A stretch of 64,000 nt of DNA, from assembly GCA_002245135.1 (NCBI GenBank), contig NGBS01000304.1, positions 1-64,000 on the forward strand, in the 5' to 3' direction. Positions 48,210 through 61,003 of this stretch are shown piece after piece (positions within the stretch are counted from its first letter, which is position 1; each line of letters opens with the position of its first letter). Position numbers and translations under genes: made by a program. The DNA is from Proteromonas lacertae (Eukaryota; Sar; Bigyra; Opalinata; Proteromonadidae). The notes beneath the pieces are model-generated. The model saw only the letters and a list, made by a program, of their open reading frames with translations. It was not told where the DNA came from and ran no database searches.

Positions 48210-51200
48210 TCCTAGTTCAATTGGTACGTATATAAATGAATAACTAACAGCACCAGTTTTGGAATTAATACTTCCATTTGTCAAACAAATTTTATCATTA
48301 TTAATATAATATAGATCACTTTCTTTTGTTGATTTACTACTAAGACTATTATTATTCTTTAGATGATTCATTTTTCGAATATAATTAGCTGGAACATTTT
48401 CTTCGTAGAATTTACCACTCTTTATATTATACAAATTGTTATTATAACCAACAATTATTCCATAATAAAAAATAAAACTTCCAACGAATCGATAAGCAAC
48501 TTCATCTCCAATTTCATATTTCATAAACTCTGAAGAAGTTGTCTCCAAAGAAAATAATGAAATATTCTTATAAATAATGTCATCTTTAATGCACAAATCA
48601 AATGTATTATTTTTATATATGTTTAATATTTTACAACTTATTTTCTTCATTTTATTGTTGATCAATACAAAAGAATCAACAGTATCACCGATTCTATAAC
48701 CAGTATTATTAAATAGCATTACATTCTTATCATTTATTGATTCTAATGGTTTTACATAGTCTGTTAACACATTATTCACTTTATCACCATTCTGAAAGGT
48801 AATTTGATATGTTTTACTATGTTTATAAAAATCAGTGATTATTCCTTCATATCCATTATTCTGTAGGATTACATTGTCATTTATTTTATATATTTTATCA
48901 CTATTATTCTTTATTGGAACTATTTCTTTATAAGGAATATGAGTGAGTGATGATTTTGTTTCTTCAGAAGTAATAATTTCATAGAATATATTGTTATTAC
49001 TCTCCATTTTAATCTCACTAATTCTTCCTCTTATTTTTCCTTTATTATTGTCTTTGTTATTACTATTCCATTCAACAGTTTCATTAATTTGAAATATGTA
49101 TTTTTTATTTAATCTTTTAAACAATTTCTTTATACAGAATATTAGTGGAGATTGTATGTTCTTTAGTGGAATATTTCTTTCAATACAATTTGGTGGATAA
49201 AATACATCACATGTTGAATTATTATTATTAATACCCAAAAGAATTGATTTAATCACTTTATTTTGATATTTACTTCTTATTTTTATATGATCGCCTATTC
49301 TATACTTTTTATTATTGATAAAAGTCTCAATATTTGATATTTGACTATGACCATTATTGCTATTGTCATTCAACTTTATTTCATTATAAGAAACATTAAT
49401 ATAATAACTACCATCTTCACAGGTTATATCGTATGTTCCATCTTTATTGATATGAGAAATAATACCAAATTTTGGTTGAGTATAAATTACTTTTTCACCA
49501 ATTTTAAACTTTTGAATTTTTGTGTTATAAATTTCATCAATAAATTTCTTAATTTCTTTTACTTTTTCATTGAATAATTCTATTGAATTACTATCTTTTT
49601 TATTGTTATTTACCCAAACAGTTGTCTCCATTATAAACTTGTATATTTCATCACTGTATTGAGGATGGAAGAATAAAATATCCTTCAACTCATGTCTATT
49701 AATTTATAATATATAAATAATAAAATAATTATACATTTTTACTTTTATTTCTGGTCTAATTATCTTAGTAATATAATCAATACTTAATTGTTTTAAATCT
49801 GATATTTTATTTTCCACTTCTTGGATCTTCATTTCCACTTCAGATATTTCAATACTGTTATAATTATTACTTTCAGCTTTGTATATATAATTCTGTATTT
49901 CAAATGATATGTCCAATATATTCTTTTGAAACTTACTGATTTGTATAAATATCTCATTATATTCACTAACTTTCAACTGCAATTCATTAAAATAAGTTGA
50001 AATTTGAATTTGACACTTTGGTAACAAATCATCCAATAGATTTTTACATTTTTCAATTTCTTCATTCAAATTCTCATAATATTTTGTCTCTAATTTATTC
50101 ACATTAAAATTACTCACTAACTTTTGCTTTATTTTTACTATAATATTGTCAATATTACCGACTATATTTTTATCAACTGAATCTGGTAATGTATTGGGTA
50201 ATCTCTTTCTTTGCCTCTCAATTTTCTCAAACTGTTTGATGCTGGTTTGAATGACTATAATAAGAATTTTCATTCTTTCATTTTCTTGTTCAATTTCAGC
50301 AGATTTATTCTTTAGAACAATTGCTGGTGGTTCTTCTTCTTCATTCTCATAATTATCTGAAATTGAAAAAGTATGAATTTCATTAGAATATTGTATATAT
50401 TCAATAAGATTATTAAAAGACTGTAATTCATATGTTATACTTTTCAATTCTTTAAATAAACTGTCAAAAATACATCTATATAAAAATAATATATATATGT
50501 ATATAATTAAAATATACATTTGCTTATTATAATTTTCTATCTCTTTTATTGTCTCTTCACATATAAATAACATTGATTCAATCTTATTATTAAGTTCTTG
50601 CAGTTTCAATATATCTTTCTCTGCATGAATTTGTTCTTGTATTTCATTGGTTAGAGTTTCTACTTTTTCTCTATTTTTCTCATTCAATTTACCTCTTCTT
50701 ATTAATTCCTCTGATTTTTCTTTATATTTTGTTATTTCTTCTATTATTATATCTTTATATTCTTCCTATAAAAATATAATATTAAAAAAATAACTAAATA
50801 CTTTTATTTCTTCTAATCCTTTGTTAATCAAACATTTATAACTTTCCACTTTCTTACTATCCAAATCATTACTACTTAATATCTTCTTTTCATTACAAAA
50901 TAAGTGCATAATTTTATGTTTATATTGTCTGTCATTATTATTATTATCTCTATCATTGATTCTATATACACACATAAATATATCATGATAGGTTGATATT
51001 AATTCTTTCAATTCATTCTTATATTTCTCATTCTGTTTTTTACTGTCTTTGTATTTTTCGATTAACTGTTTTATATATTGGTTATACTGATTATCATTAC
51101 TATTATTATCTTCACTCTCTGGTATTATATAATTTTCTATCTCATATTTCCATATATTATTATTGATTAATGATTTATAATAACAACCATTACATTCGTT

Positions 51201-52465
51201 TATATTGCTATTATAATCTAAAATACTATAATTTACACCTATTTCTGACAAACATGTTTGAATAATGGTTTTAAATGGTTTTAATGATAAAAATTTTCCA
51301 ACTAACACTACTTTCATTTCTTTTTCTTTCAATTCACTTTTTATTATACTATCTTTTATAATACTTGATAATCTACTTTCTATTGTATTATAAATCGATT
51401 TATTTTCATAATTGGAAGGTGAAAATGAGTATTTTAATTCTGATTTTGCAAATTCATCCAATTTATTGTTTGAAATATAAAATGTAAAATCTTTTCCATT
51501 TAAATCTTCCACAACAAAATCTATTGTCTCTTTATTGCATAATTCATATTTTAAACATCTTATCTTCTCCATTAGACTGATCTTAAATTCTTTTGTTTGA
51601 TCATTTAACTGTATTTTCTCATCTTTCATTAATTTGTCATTTATATAATCATAAATCATTTTATCTATTAATCTATCACCTAAATAACCATCATAACTAT
51701 TCGAAAGTATCTTACACTTCTCCTATTCACATAAAATTAAAATACGAAATTATACTGTATTAACCTGTATTATTGTAGAGGATGTTGAAATTGAATCTAT
51801 TTGAAGAATCATCAAGTTTTCTGTGTCTTTTATTTCTTCTCTATTACTGTATGCATATGATAAAGCAATTGCCTCATAATCTGATATCACATTTACACTT
51901 CTATAATCACATAATTCAATTACACTCTTAATCTTGTTTTTAATTACTATTGATGAATAATAATAAGAAGGGATTGAAATGATTATATCTGTTTTATTCA
52001 ATGAACATTCATACATGTTCATAAATGAAGAAACGAGGATATAGTCTACTGACTGACAGTTTCCTTTTTTACCAATTCTAAATGTATCAGTATCTTCATT
52101 ATAATTTACATCATAAGGAAAGTGAAGCTCAATTACATCTTTGGGGTTGATTTTGGTATTTTCTTTAAGAAGGAGATAATTTTCAAGATAGAAAATATCT
52201 TGAATATTATCAATATTTTTACATGTATTGAAGATGTTCTAAATATTAATAAAGTTGAACATACTTGAATTTGGTTTTCAGATGATATATGGCCCTCTAT
52301 CTCACCTTTTGATGAACTTAACCTACAATATAATCCAGATGATTTATACCTTAACTCATTATTAACTTCCTGTGATTCTGTTTCTGATATACTACTTTTG
52401 ACCTTATTTTCTTTCATCAACATATTACCACTTCCTAAGGAAACAACAACAACTGCTTCTATCAT
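46521..52465 (-). CDS. Hsp110-like protein fused to a long Tudor/Agenet-like repeat array
   Basis: Exons join across short introns near 52239-52264, 51723-51764, 50767-50802, 50474-50515 and 49689-49727. The N-terminal part is Hsp70-fold, closest to Hsp110: DIIISIPSYYYSSIVIKNKI, SDYEAIALSYAYSN, GDRLIDKMIYDYI, LMEKIRCLKYELCN; then a coiled-coil lid region with W-containing FIMETTVWVNNNKK. The phosphate loop reads VVVVSLGSGN, without the usual Asp, so ATPase activity is doubtful. The last 1,000 residues are about a dozen repeats of KIGDKV-(15)-GIInrIN-DGTYdI-DDGdY-ENV type (for example VGDKVKARYG, GTVNILFDDGDYKENI), resembling Tudor/Agenet barrels. An Asn run lies near 48170-48210. I know of no family with this combination. 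Confidence 0.75.
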
Positions 52466-52609
52466 TAATTAGGTCTCTATATCATTCAATAAACCACAGT
52501 ACGTTGGTCAAAAAATTACTCGTTTCAAGTTTTTTGTTTTTGTTTTTTTACTCAAAATCCAATCACAAATTGAATAATAAAATAATTTAAACAAAACATT
52601 ATTATGCAG

Positions 52610-54771
52610 TTAAAGATCAAGATCAGTTCTCAGAGATTTGATTTTCTGTAATAAAGAGTTACACTCTTTCTTTCTCACATTTATATAACTTTCTGAGTAT
52701 TCTAGATATTCATCGATAAGATCTGGAGTTAAATCAGCTACATTTTCTTGAATATAATTTACTAATTCTTTCTCTTCGTTCAAAAGCACCATTAGTGTCT
52801 CAATACTGGTTTTATGATCATGTAGTATTGGTAATAAGAAATTGAAATTATTATTTCTATCCACAGAAGGTTGGGGAGGTGGCAAACTCGATGATCCCGA
52901 ATTAGTAGGAATCAGAGGCACAGGAGGTACACTTGCAGATAAATCTTTTTCTATCATCGTTGGTCGTAAAAATAAACCTTTTTTCTCTGGACATTGAAAA
53001 TATCTCACTCCTTGTATCTCTCCATCGTTTTTACCATCTCCATTTATTAGTTCCACTCCTATCCATATGCCACTACCAAATTGAGTCTTTCCTATAAATC
53101 GTATATAAGCACTTAATTTCCCAGTTTTTAAATTACAGATAACTCTATCACCAACATTAAATTTGTTTGAATTAAGACTACTTGAAGGAGAACTGCCTGA
53201 AAACCCATCAGTTGTTGACTGAACAGTAGATCCCGAAGGAATTGTAGTGAGTGGCTGTTGAACAGGCACAGGAGGTATATTAGGAGGAATAACAGGATTT
53301 GTCTTATTATTTGCAGTTAAATTGACGTTATTAGCTAATTCATTCACAAGTGGAGTTAGTGATTCAAATGATAGTCTATCTTGACCAATTAAATGTAATA
53401 AAATATCACGAACACTATCTCTCTTCCCAGGCTCTGCCTGCATTCTTTTAGAATGAGAGCTAAATATTGGCATTTCTGTTATTGTATCTTCATCTTCATC
53501 TATGTAACTACTATTATTTGTGGATTGAACTGGTTTTGGATTTGGAACTGAATTAGTGATATTTGTGGATGATGATGAGGAGGATGTAACAGTAGGTGGA
53601 GTTGTTCTTGACATTTTCTTGTATGGTGTATAATACTTTCTACTTGGTGATTTCTCTATTAAACATAAAGATATTTGTATATACTATCACTGTCTTGATC
53701 ACTACTATTAAATGGAGAAGAATGGTTTGAATTTCGATAATATGGACTTGATATTGTCGCTCTTTGAATTGTATCACCAGAAACACGATGCGTTGAGGAA
53801 CCACCACCACTTCCACTACCACCACTACTATTACTCACACTAGATTGAATTTCTATAATGAAATAATTCATATAACATACTCATTGCTGATTTTGGAACA
53901 ATCTTAGGTATTCCTGAGATTGAGTTCTTTCTATTACCTTCTGATACACTTCCTGCACTAGATGAATCTAAATCTTCAATGGCTCTGTCCAATAAGATTT
54001 TCTTTCTATCATCACAGGAATTATATATTTTCAATGCATTTTTTCTCCAGTTCTTTACTAATATCGCATAACAGCATCGAGCAAAATATCGAGCATCTTT
54101 ACCTGCATCATGTAAACCAGCCTATTTAAAAAATTAGAATTAATTCTTTCATATATATATACTATTACAATATCAGTTATTACATCTATTAAACTATCAA
54201 TTACACTTACATCCCAATTATTTAATATTACATATGTATATTCTAAACAACTATCTCTTACATCTTGACTCTTGTGAGTTTTGACTTGCTTCAATAGTAA
54301 GTTAACTGCCTTTGGAATACATACATTTTGTATTAGTATTTTACAGCAATGCCTCGAGTATTTAGAAATTACAACATTTCCTGAAGCTCCTTGTATTAAT
54401 ATTGGAGTAAATAATATTTCAGCACATGGTGCAAATTGATTACCTAATGTCTCTGCAAAGATTTGTATTGTTTCACAAGCACATCTGGTTATTTGTGATC
54501 TTAGATCACCAACCTACATTGATAATAGTATATCTCATACTTGTTCTTTTAATGCTGGTGTTAACGATCGGAAACATTCAGGGGTCCAAGTTTCATCTCT
54601 ATTGGCTTTAACATAGTTCTAATAAACTAGAATTTTACAATATGTACTTGGATTAGTTTAAATGTCTCTGCTCGTTTATCCCAAGGTTTTGAAGAATCAA
54701 GATTTTTCGTTAAAGCATCTAAATCTGCAGCTAATCGACTCTAATCCAAATAGATATAAACTGTATACCAT
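52610..54771 (-). CDS. CLASP-like TOG protein with a CAP-Gly domain
   Basis: Microtubule +end regulator. The N-terminal half is a CLASP-type TOG/HEAT domain: LAADLDALTKNLDSSKPWDK, ETWTPECFRSLTPALKEQVG, DLRSQITRCACETIQIFAET, RHCCKILIQN, then DARYFARCCYAILVKNWRK. A Ser/Gly-rich linker leads to a CAP-Gly domain (NVGDRVICNL, GIWIGVELINGDGKNDG, VRYFQCPEKKGLFLRP) and a C-terminal helix (TPDLIDEYLEYSESYINV). Introns near 54740-54768, 54618-54646, 54507-54533, 54124-54164, 53854-53881 and 53661-53690 restore frame. The initiator ATG (54771-54769) stands alone as the coding part of exon 1. CLASPs usually lack CAP-Gly, which belongs to CLIP/p150 partners, so this is a fusion. Confidence 0.84.
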
Positions 54772-55043
54772 ATAAATCTATTTTATTTCAAAAATAACAA
54801 TAATCTGAGAGAAACAGTTCAATTCTAAAAAATGATGTGGCTTGTCTTTCAAATTGAAACGGATAAAATTTGAAAATTTTATAGAGGGTTGTGTAATTTT
54901 ATCTAAATAATGTTATTTGTGATTATAAAAAACAGTCATTTGTTGTATTTAGAAAAGAAAGAAAGATATTTGTTTTAAGAAGTATAATGCTTTATCAACA
55001 GATTCACCACAAAAGCAAAACAAAACAAAAATAATATGAAGAC
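54772..55043. promoter_or_regulatory. Upstream region of CLASP gene
   Basis: 272 bp between the CLASP start and the M16 gene stop (both minus strand). Contains GTGGCTTGTCTTTCAAATTG near 54837, another GCTTG element. Nothing else recognised. Confidence 0.3.
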
Positions 55044-58000
55044 TTAATGATTCCGCCTTTTATACAGAATAATTCCACAAATTGACACAACTGCCAAAAT
55101 TGTAGCTAATAACAGAGTATTACTTCCATTATCCTACTAAATATAATATGATTATATATTATACTGTCTTTCTCTTCTTATTATCATAAATTTCCCTGGT
55201 AGAACGGTAAACAATCACATTCTTTCCTAATTCCTTGAAATTACTAATAGTTTTATCCAATAAATTATCAGGACATACACACCAGCATTGCACTTTATCA
55301 GATGTAATTAATGGAAGGATATATTTCTCAAAAACATAATACAACTCTTCAATTTTTACTTCTTTTATTTTCTTAATCATATCTAATTCATATGTTGGAG
55401 AATATCCTTTTAGATTGTTAACAAACTTCGTTTCTGCCGTATCTAACTGTGTTTCGATCTTATCTAATAAGAAATAGATTGAACTACATTTAAAACTTTC
55501 AAAGTCATATTTGTCTATGTCCTTTTTTTGGATTAGATGTTTAATGCATTTGATAGCTAAATCATATGTTTTGACTATATCTGAACATTGATCAAATGAA
55601 ATGGATAGTGTGCAATTGGATAGAGTATAATATCTATATATATATATATAGAAACTAGAAAAGAGAAAAATAGAAAAAAAGAATAAAGAATAATTCAATA
55701 CACATTTGTTCCATATACTAATCCATTGCCTCTCAATTCATTCCATAATATTCCATTAGAATTTGATAACATATCACAAGCAATAGATAATGCAGCTAAA
55801 TCTTTATTATCACCATCTTTTATATCTAATTTCATCTTCTGGACAAAATTAGTTGATTCTACTTCTTTTGAACCTAATAAATACAACTCATTGTTAGGAT
55901 TTAACCACTTCTTATTCATATATTCATAAGGAAATCTGAGTTTTTCAAAATCTGTTTTTGTTATTACATTTTCTGATTCAAATATTGTCAAAGGAGTGTA
56001 AATGTCATTGATTTTATTCATATCTGCAATTACATATAATCTCATTCTATTTGGATTGATTATTTTCTTACGAATTCTATCAAATTCATTGCATATTTCA
56101 ACTTCTGAAGATGATTCACTATTAATTCTCTTTAATAAATCTTTTAAGAACTTCCTTTCTTCAATCTATTCATACAAAATAAATATATATAAAAAATAAT
56201 ACAACATTAATACAGTATTCATTTGTATTATCTTCATAAACGGAATATCTAAATAACATTCCCATTAAATGTGAACTATCTCTTAAACATTCAGATATAC
56301 TGGATAACAAGTAATTAATCATTATTTTAATCTGTTTAACCGTAAAATTAGAAGTTGTAGTTAACCAATACAACCAATTAACTGCCTCTTCATAATTATT
56401 TACATCAAATACTAATTCCATACTGATCATTGATGAATAAGCTGATAATTCAAATGGAGAAGTTGAATCTAAACCAATTCCTGAAGAATATTCTACACTT
56501 CTACTTGTCAATTCATTTATAACATCTTTGGACTTAATATAAGTTGGCTCTCCATCAATTATACGATATTGTGGTAATTTGAATAATATATCAATTATTA
56601 TAGGTAAATACAATCTTTCTTCTTTAGTCAAGTCTTTTGAATCCATTAATAGTTCTAAATGAACGAAAGAACTTTCGATATGATGGAATTCAATATACAT
56701 ACCCATTAATGGTTTAGATTTAAACTGTTTATTTAATTTTTCAAAGATTTTATTATTATCTTCATTATTTTCACTCTTTTTGTTGGGTATATATGAATAT
56801 ATTTTAAAATTACTGATAGTATCAACATTTGGTGGTTTTATTAGGTCTTTCAATTCGTTTGGAACTACTGAATTATTATGTTCAATGAATAATTTTGCTT
56901 TTTCTTCCAATTCTTTCAACTTTTTTTCACCTAAATCCATTTTTTGTTGATTGATTCTATTCTTCTCATTTATTGAGTTTTGTGCTGCTAATTCTGAGGA
57001 TGGTGTTCCTATTAAACTGATTGTTGAATTATCAATAAAATATTCTTTGAATAATTCCTCCCATTTGTATTTATCTTTCTTTGATAATTGATCAAATATT
57101 GATTCACGATTGATAGATTGGTCTAATATTTCTATTTCTTTTTCAATTGTATCTCTTTCAGCATAACTAAAATGAATTATTTAAAAGAAGAATTAAAAAA
57201 TAAGATATATATATAATACATAAAATGTCTTATTAATAAATCAGATATAATCTCTTCACTTTTCTCTTCAACATCCTTCAAATATTGTAGCTTCATTCTC
57301 TTTATCAAATATGATATTCGATTCATATCAATCTCATTTTTCAATACTTCATTTATCACTTTCTTATATATTGGAATTACTTCGTCAACTCTTTCTGTTA
57401 CTACACCTTCAAATGTGATATAATATATATAACTACTGTATGGATAATTATTAGAATATATTTCATTACATAAAGGATCATCACATTCAGTAAAATGTTG
57501 TTTTAATGGTGAAGTTGATGATTCGATTAAATAGCTATATGATTAATAGATTAATGAATTATATATATTGCATACTCTAGTAGTACTTTATATTGTAAAT
57601 GACTTATAAAATCATTATGATCCTTTCCATGAATAGAAATACAAACTTCGCCACTTTCTTCTTCTTCAGATGGAAATTCAAATTTTTCGATTTTTTCTCT
57701 AAATATTTCAATTTGATTGTCATTATTTACCCATGGTCTATTCATATTCTCTGTTTTATTATCATAATTTAAACTATCTATTAATAATTTCAATTGGTTA
57801 TAATCTACTTTTCCTACTACCACTATACACATGTTTTTTGTTCGATAAAACTGTTTGTGATAATTCTGGACTTTTTCAACTGTTAAGTTTCGAAGATTAG
57901 TTAATTTTCCACCATAATTACCTTTCTATTCATTACAATAATTAAATATATATATATACATATCCTGTATTTCTACATATCAATTCTCTCATTTTTTGTT

Positions 58001-58610
58001 CAAATAATTCTTCTACTGAATTTTCGCATGATAACATTTCATTATATACAACTCCTGCATCATTACCTTCACCTGTGATATAATGTACTTCTGTAGCAAA
58101 GGTTTCTTCGGTTATTAATGGATCTAATATATATTATACTCATTAAGAAAAATTAGAAAAATGAAAAGAATTTTAAAAAAGGATATTTCTAAATAGATTG
58201 GTAAGAATTGTATAAATCCATCACTACCACCTGTAGTTATGGTGTAACATGTATGATCTACAGTTGTAAAAGCATTTGTACCATCTGCTATACATAAATT
58301 TGCTAAAGAATCTAATAGGTTGGTATATGGGTATTTTTTGCTTCCTTTAAATATTAAATGTTCCACTATTTTATAATAAATAATTTTATGTCGTTACAAG
58401 TATGAGGTAAACCATCATCTGCTTTAAATTGGTCATTCTCTAATAGTTCTGTTGAAAATGACTATAATATATCACAATATTGTTATATACAATATAACCA
58501 TTAACTATTGGACCATCTCTTTCAACATGATATAGAGTTGCACCATTTTTCTTTGACCTATATATTGAAACTGGTGTATTTAAAGAATTAATTGGTATTT
58601 GAGCTTCCAT
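55044..58610 (-). CDS. M16 zinc metalloprotease, YOL098C-type, with C-terminal membrane anchor
   Basis: Insulinase-superfamily protease. The inverted zinc motif HxxEH is present in GLPHTVEHLIFKGSKKYPY, and the downstream Glu ligand in AGVVYNEM. DGTNAFTTVDHTCYTITTGG and LRNLTVEKVQNYHKQFYRTK match the large cytosolic M16C proteases related to yeast YOL098C. The C-terminal half has the inactive partner domains (GILWNELRGNGLVYG, GYSPTYELDMIKKIKEV). The gene is split by about ten introns of 29-40 nt. The last exon (55137-55044) encodes NTLLLATILAVVSICGIILY then KRRNH, a tail-anchor TM segment, which is unexpected for this family. Start MEAQIPINSL at 58610. The splice junction near 58125-58200 is uncertain. 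Confidence 0.82.
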
Positions 58611-58611
58611 A

Positions 58612-58730
58612 TAATAATAGTCCCTTTCAAAAATACAAAAATGATTCTATTTCAAAAAATATGGTCGTTTTATTAAAATTCTATTGGTTAATATTTGAAG
58701 CTAATTATTCAATATAATAATGTATATAGA
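58612..58730 (+). repeat. Divergent promoter copy 1 (empty insertion site)
   Basis: About 120 bp just upstream of the M16 start, repeated in direct orientation at 59839-59957 with near identity. Continues into AATGTATATAGAATGAC, the uninterrupted form of the site filled by the element at 59960-61003, and then into AAAGGGTGAAATAGCACAG, also found right of that element. Confidence 0.8.
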
Positions 58731-58863
58731 ATGACATAATAATGAAAGAAAGGGTGAAATAGCACAGTGTGTCATAAATAAAAATGTTTGACAAAATGTT
58801 TGAATTTTTCAAGCCAAATATTTTGACAGTTTGTTTTTTATATTCTTTTGAATTTTAAAGCTT

Positions 58864-59648
58864 ATGGATAAAATAATATTAAAACAGAGTATAGTATATC
58901 GAGTGAAAGTACCCAAAGTTCATGATGAAGAAGAATTTGATGTTATATTAAATAATTTAAACGATGTTGCGAAAAATTGGAGACAACTATCCAGATACCA
59001 GTATAAATATACATATATATTTTATAGATTCAAAGGAACTCGTTTAATTCCCAATCCACAGTTTCTCGTAGAAAGATTCAAATGCATATGGATAAAAGAC
59101 CCAAAATTCAGAATAGACTATTATAAGGATTTTAAGGAAGAGTTTATATATTGCTTTCAATACAAAAAATGTAAATGTAAATCAATTGTATGCATTATCA
59201 TTATATATTTCCTTAGGTTGACAGAACAATTGATTATATATATGATAGTTTGAAAAGCCTAACTGGTGACAGCATGACAGAATTAGGAGACGGAGATTTT
59301 GTTGATGGATACAATCAAGAGTATGATGATGAATACGGAAATGTAGTGGAAGTTATTGAATTTGAACAACAAAATAAAGTTAAAGGAAATGTTAATTGTG
59401 AATCGAATGTAGATTCAATAATATTAGTTGTTGATGAAGAAGTACATAAAGTAAATCAACAAAATGTGGTGAATTTATTTGATTATGGAAATGAAACTGT
59501 AGATTTATTTTCTTATGGTAAAGAAGATAAAAAGGTTGTGGAAGAAGTAGTACAACGCGATTTGATTATGATTGATGAAGATACAGAAACCGAATCAGAA
59601 GAAGAAGAAATAATTGGAACTATAGATTTATTTAACTATGCAAAGTAA
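58864..59648 (+). CDS. Unrecognised acidic protein with repeated DLFxYG motifs
   Basis: ATG 58864, introns at about 59000-59026 and 59189-59217, stop 59648. Exons 1-2 encode a globular-looking domain (VYRVKVPKVHDEEEFDVILN, GTRLIPNPQFLVERFKCIW). Exon 3 is acidic and ends with three related motifs: NLFDYGNE, DLFSYGKE and DLFNYAK, with TETESEEEE before the last. DLF/DLL-type motifs are used by endocytic adaptors to bind clathrin or AP complexes, but that is only a structural analogy. Nearby, 60208-60824 is a broken relative sharing the C-terminal motif. TTCAAGCCAAATATTTTGAC lies about 50 bp upstream. Confidence 0.6.
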
Positions 59649-59793
59649 TTAAAACTAATTGATTTGAATCTAATTATGAAATCTAATTATTAATTGAAGT
59701 TCATTGAATTGCTTTATTGTTTGTTTGGGTTTTATAATAGTATATGAATGATTATTAAACAATAAAAATGATTCATTTAACGAAAAAACAATA

Positions 59794-59821
59794 GGGGAAA
59801 TGACTCACGAGTCATTTCCCC
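59794..59821. repeat. 28-bp palindrome downstream of the DLF-motif gene
   Basis: GGGGAAATGACTC, AC, GAGTCATTTCCCC: 13-bp perfect arms with a 2-bp centre, about 145 bp after the stop. Shape and position resemble the TAGCACAGTGTGCTA palindromes nearby. A transcript could fold here, so a 3'-end processing or termination role is possible. Confidence 0.75.
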
Positions 59822-59838
59822 CTTTATTCCATTATTAT

Positions 59839-59957
59839 CATATAATAACATTCCCTTTCAAAAATACAAAAATGATTCTATTTCAAAAAATATGGTCGTT
59901 TTATTAAAATTCTATTGGTTAATATTTGAAGCTAATTATTCAATATAATAATGTATA
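59839..59957 (+). repeat. Divergent promoter copy 2 (interrupted)
   Basis: Direct repeat of 58612-58730. Its continuation is displaced by the element at 59960-61003 and resumes at 61004 (TATATAGAATGACATAATAA). Confidence 0.8.
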
Positions 59958-59959
59958 TA

Positions 59960-61003
59960 ATAATAATGAATAATAAAGGGTTATAGCACAGTGTGCTATA
60001 ACCCTATAGTGTATTTTTACCGTTACATTTTGTTTCTAAAAAATATCCATTACTTTGAATATTTTTTTAATTATGTTACAGTTGCATACTCAATAAACAC
60101 AGTATTCATTGAAGTAGTTAGTTTGAAATTTGAATATAATTTATAACTAATAGATTTAAAGGAGATTATAAGTGCAGTAGTTTAGATACCTTATATTGTA
60201 AACTACAAGCATGTTCCAAGAAGAAAACAGAGCACTTATGTTGTGATTCATTGAAAGAGGTGTTCAGCATATTACTGTTCAACCTAAGCTATCATCCATC
60301 GAAAATGAAGACATTAGTATAAATATATGTTTATTATATTAAAATAGGCTGACCGTATGATGGATTATCTCGTTGAAGACTTCAAGGATGTGTGTAACAT
60401 TAATATATTGGAGATGGGGGATGATGATCCCCCAATCAATGTAATTGGATATGAATTGTTCGAGAATAGTAAAATAATTTATAGCTACAGTATATATTCT
60501 ACTTAATTTTATATTATAATAGTAAGATGGAAAGATTTTGGTCCAATTTATAATTCTATTTGTAATTTAGTAGATAACATGGAAACTATTATCATTCAAA
60601 GATTTGTTATGTGCCAAGATATTATTAAGGATATAATAGAACAATCAATGTCAAGATATTATGTGTTAGATGAAGAAACTGATACAGAAGAAGTACAAGA
60701 TGATATGCATTAACTCATATTAATAACAGATGATGATTTAATTGATGAAGATTCAGAAACCGAATCAGATTCAGATTCAAAAGTGCATGGAATTGTTGAT
60801 TTATTTGCTTATGCTAGTGATTAATAAGATGTATAGAAAGAAGATAATATTGAAATACAATTTATGATTTCTAATTATGAAATGATTTGATTTTTTTTGT
60901 TTGAAATAAAAAGGGTTTGAATTATGGTTTGTGAATGTAACGGTAAAAATACACTATAGGGTTATAGCACACTGTGCTATAACCCTTTATTATTCATTAT
61001 TAT
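59960..61003. mobile_element. Small element with palindrome-bearing inverted ends and an empty-site paralogue
   Basis: About 1,044 bp. Inverted ends (76 bp when the TATATA flank is included, 59954-60029 versus 60934-61009, identical) each contain a nested palindrome centred on TAGCACAGTGTGCTA, with GGGTTA/TAACCC outside. Flanked by TATATA on both sides; the unoccupied site at 58723-58728 has one TATATA, so insertion duplicated up to 6 bp (any TA-containing subset fits). It carries a broken gene fragment and no transposase. Confidence 0.78.
60208..60824 (+). pseudogene. Broken relative of the DLF-motif gene inside the element
   Basis: Reads MFQEENRALML, stop, FIERGVQHITVQPKL, an intron-like GTATAAAT...AATAG, MMDYLVEDFKDVCNINIL, a second intron-like segment, then IKDIIEQSMSRYYVLDEETD, a stop, and DEDSETESDSDS with GIVDLFAYASD at the end. 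The C-terminus matches the neighbouring gene (TETESEEEE, GTIDLFNYAK). Two in-frame stops and an uncertain junction near 60533 indicate decay. Confidence 0.55.

Noticed and set aside
48170-48212. ATT trinucleotide run considered as a non-coding microsatellite.
   Set aside because: On the minus strand it is an in-frame Asn tract within the Tudor-repeat exon, as is common in AT-rich protists.
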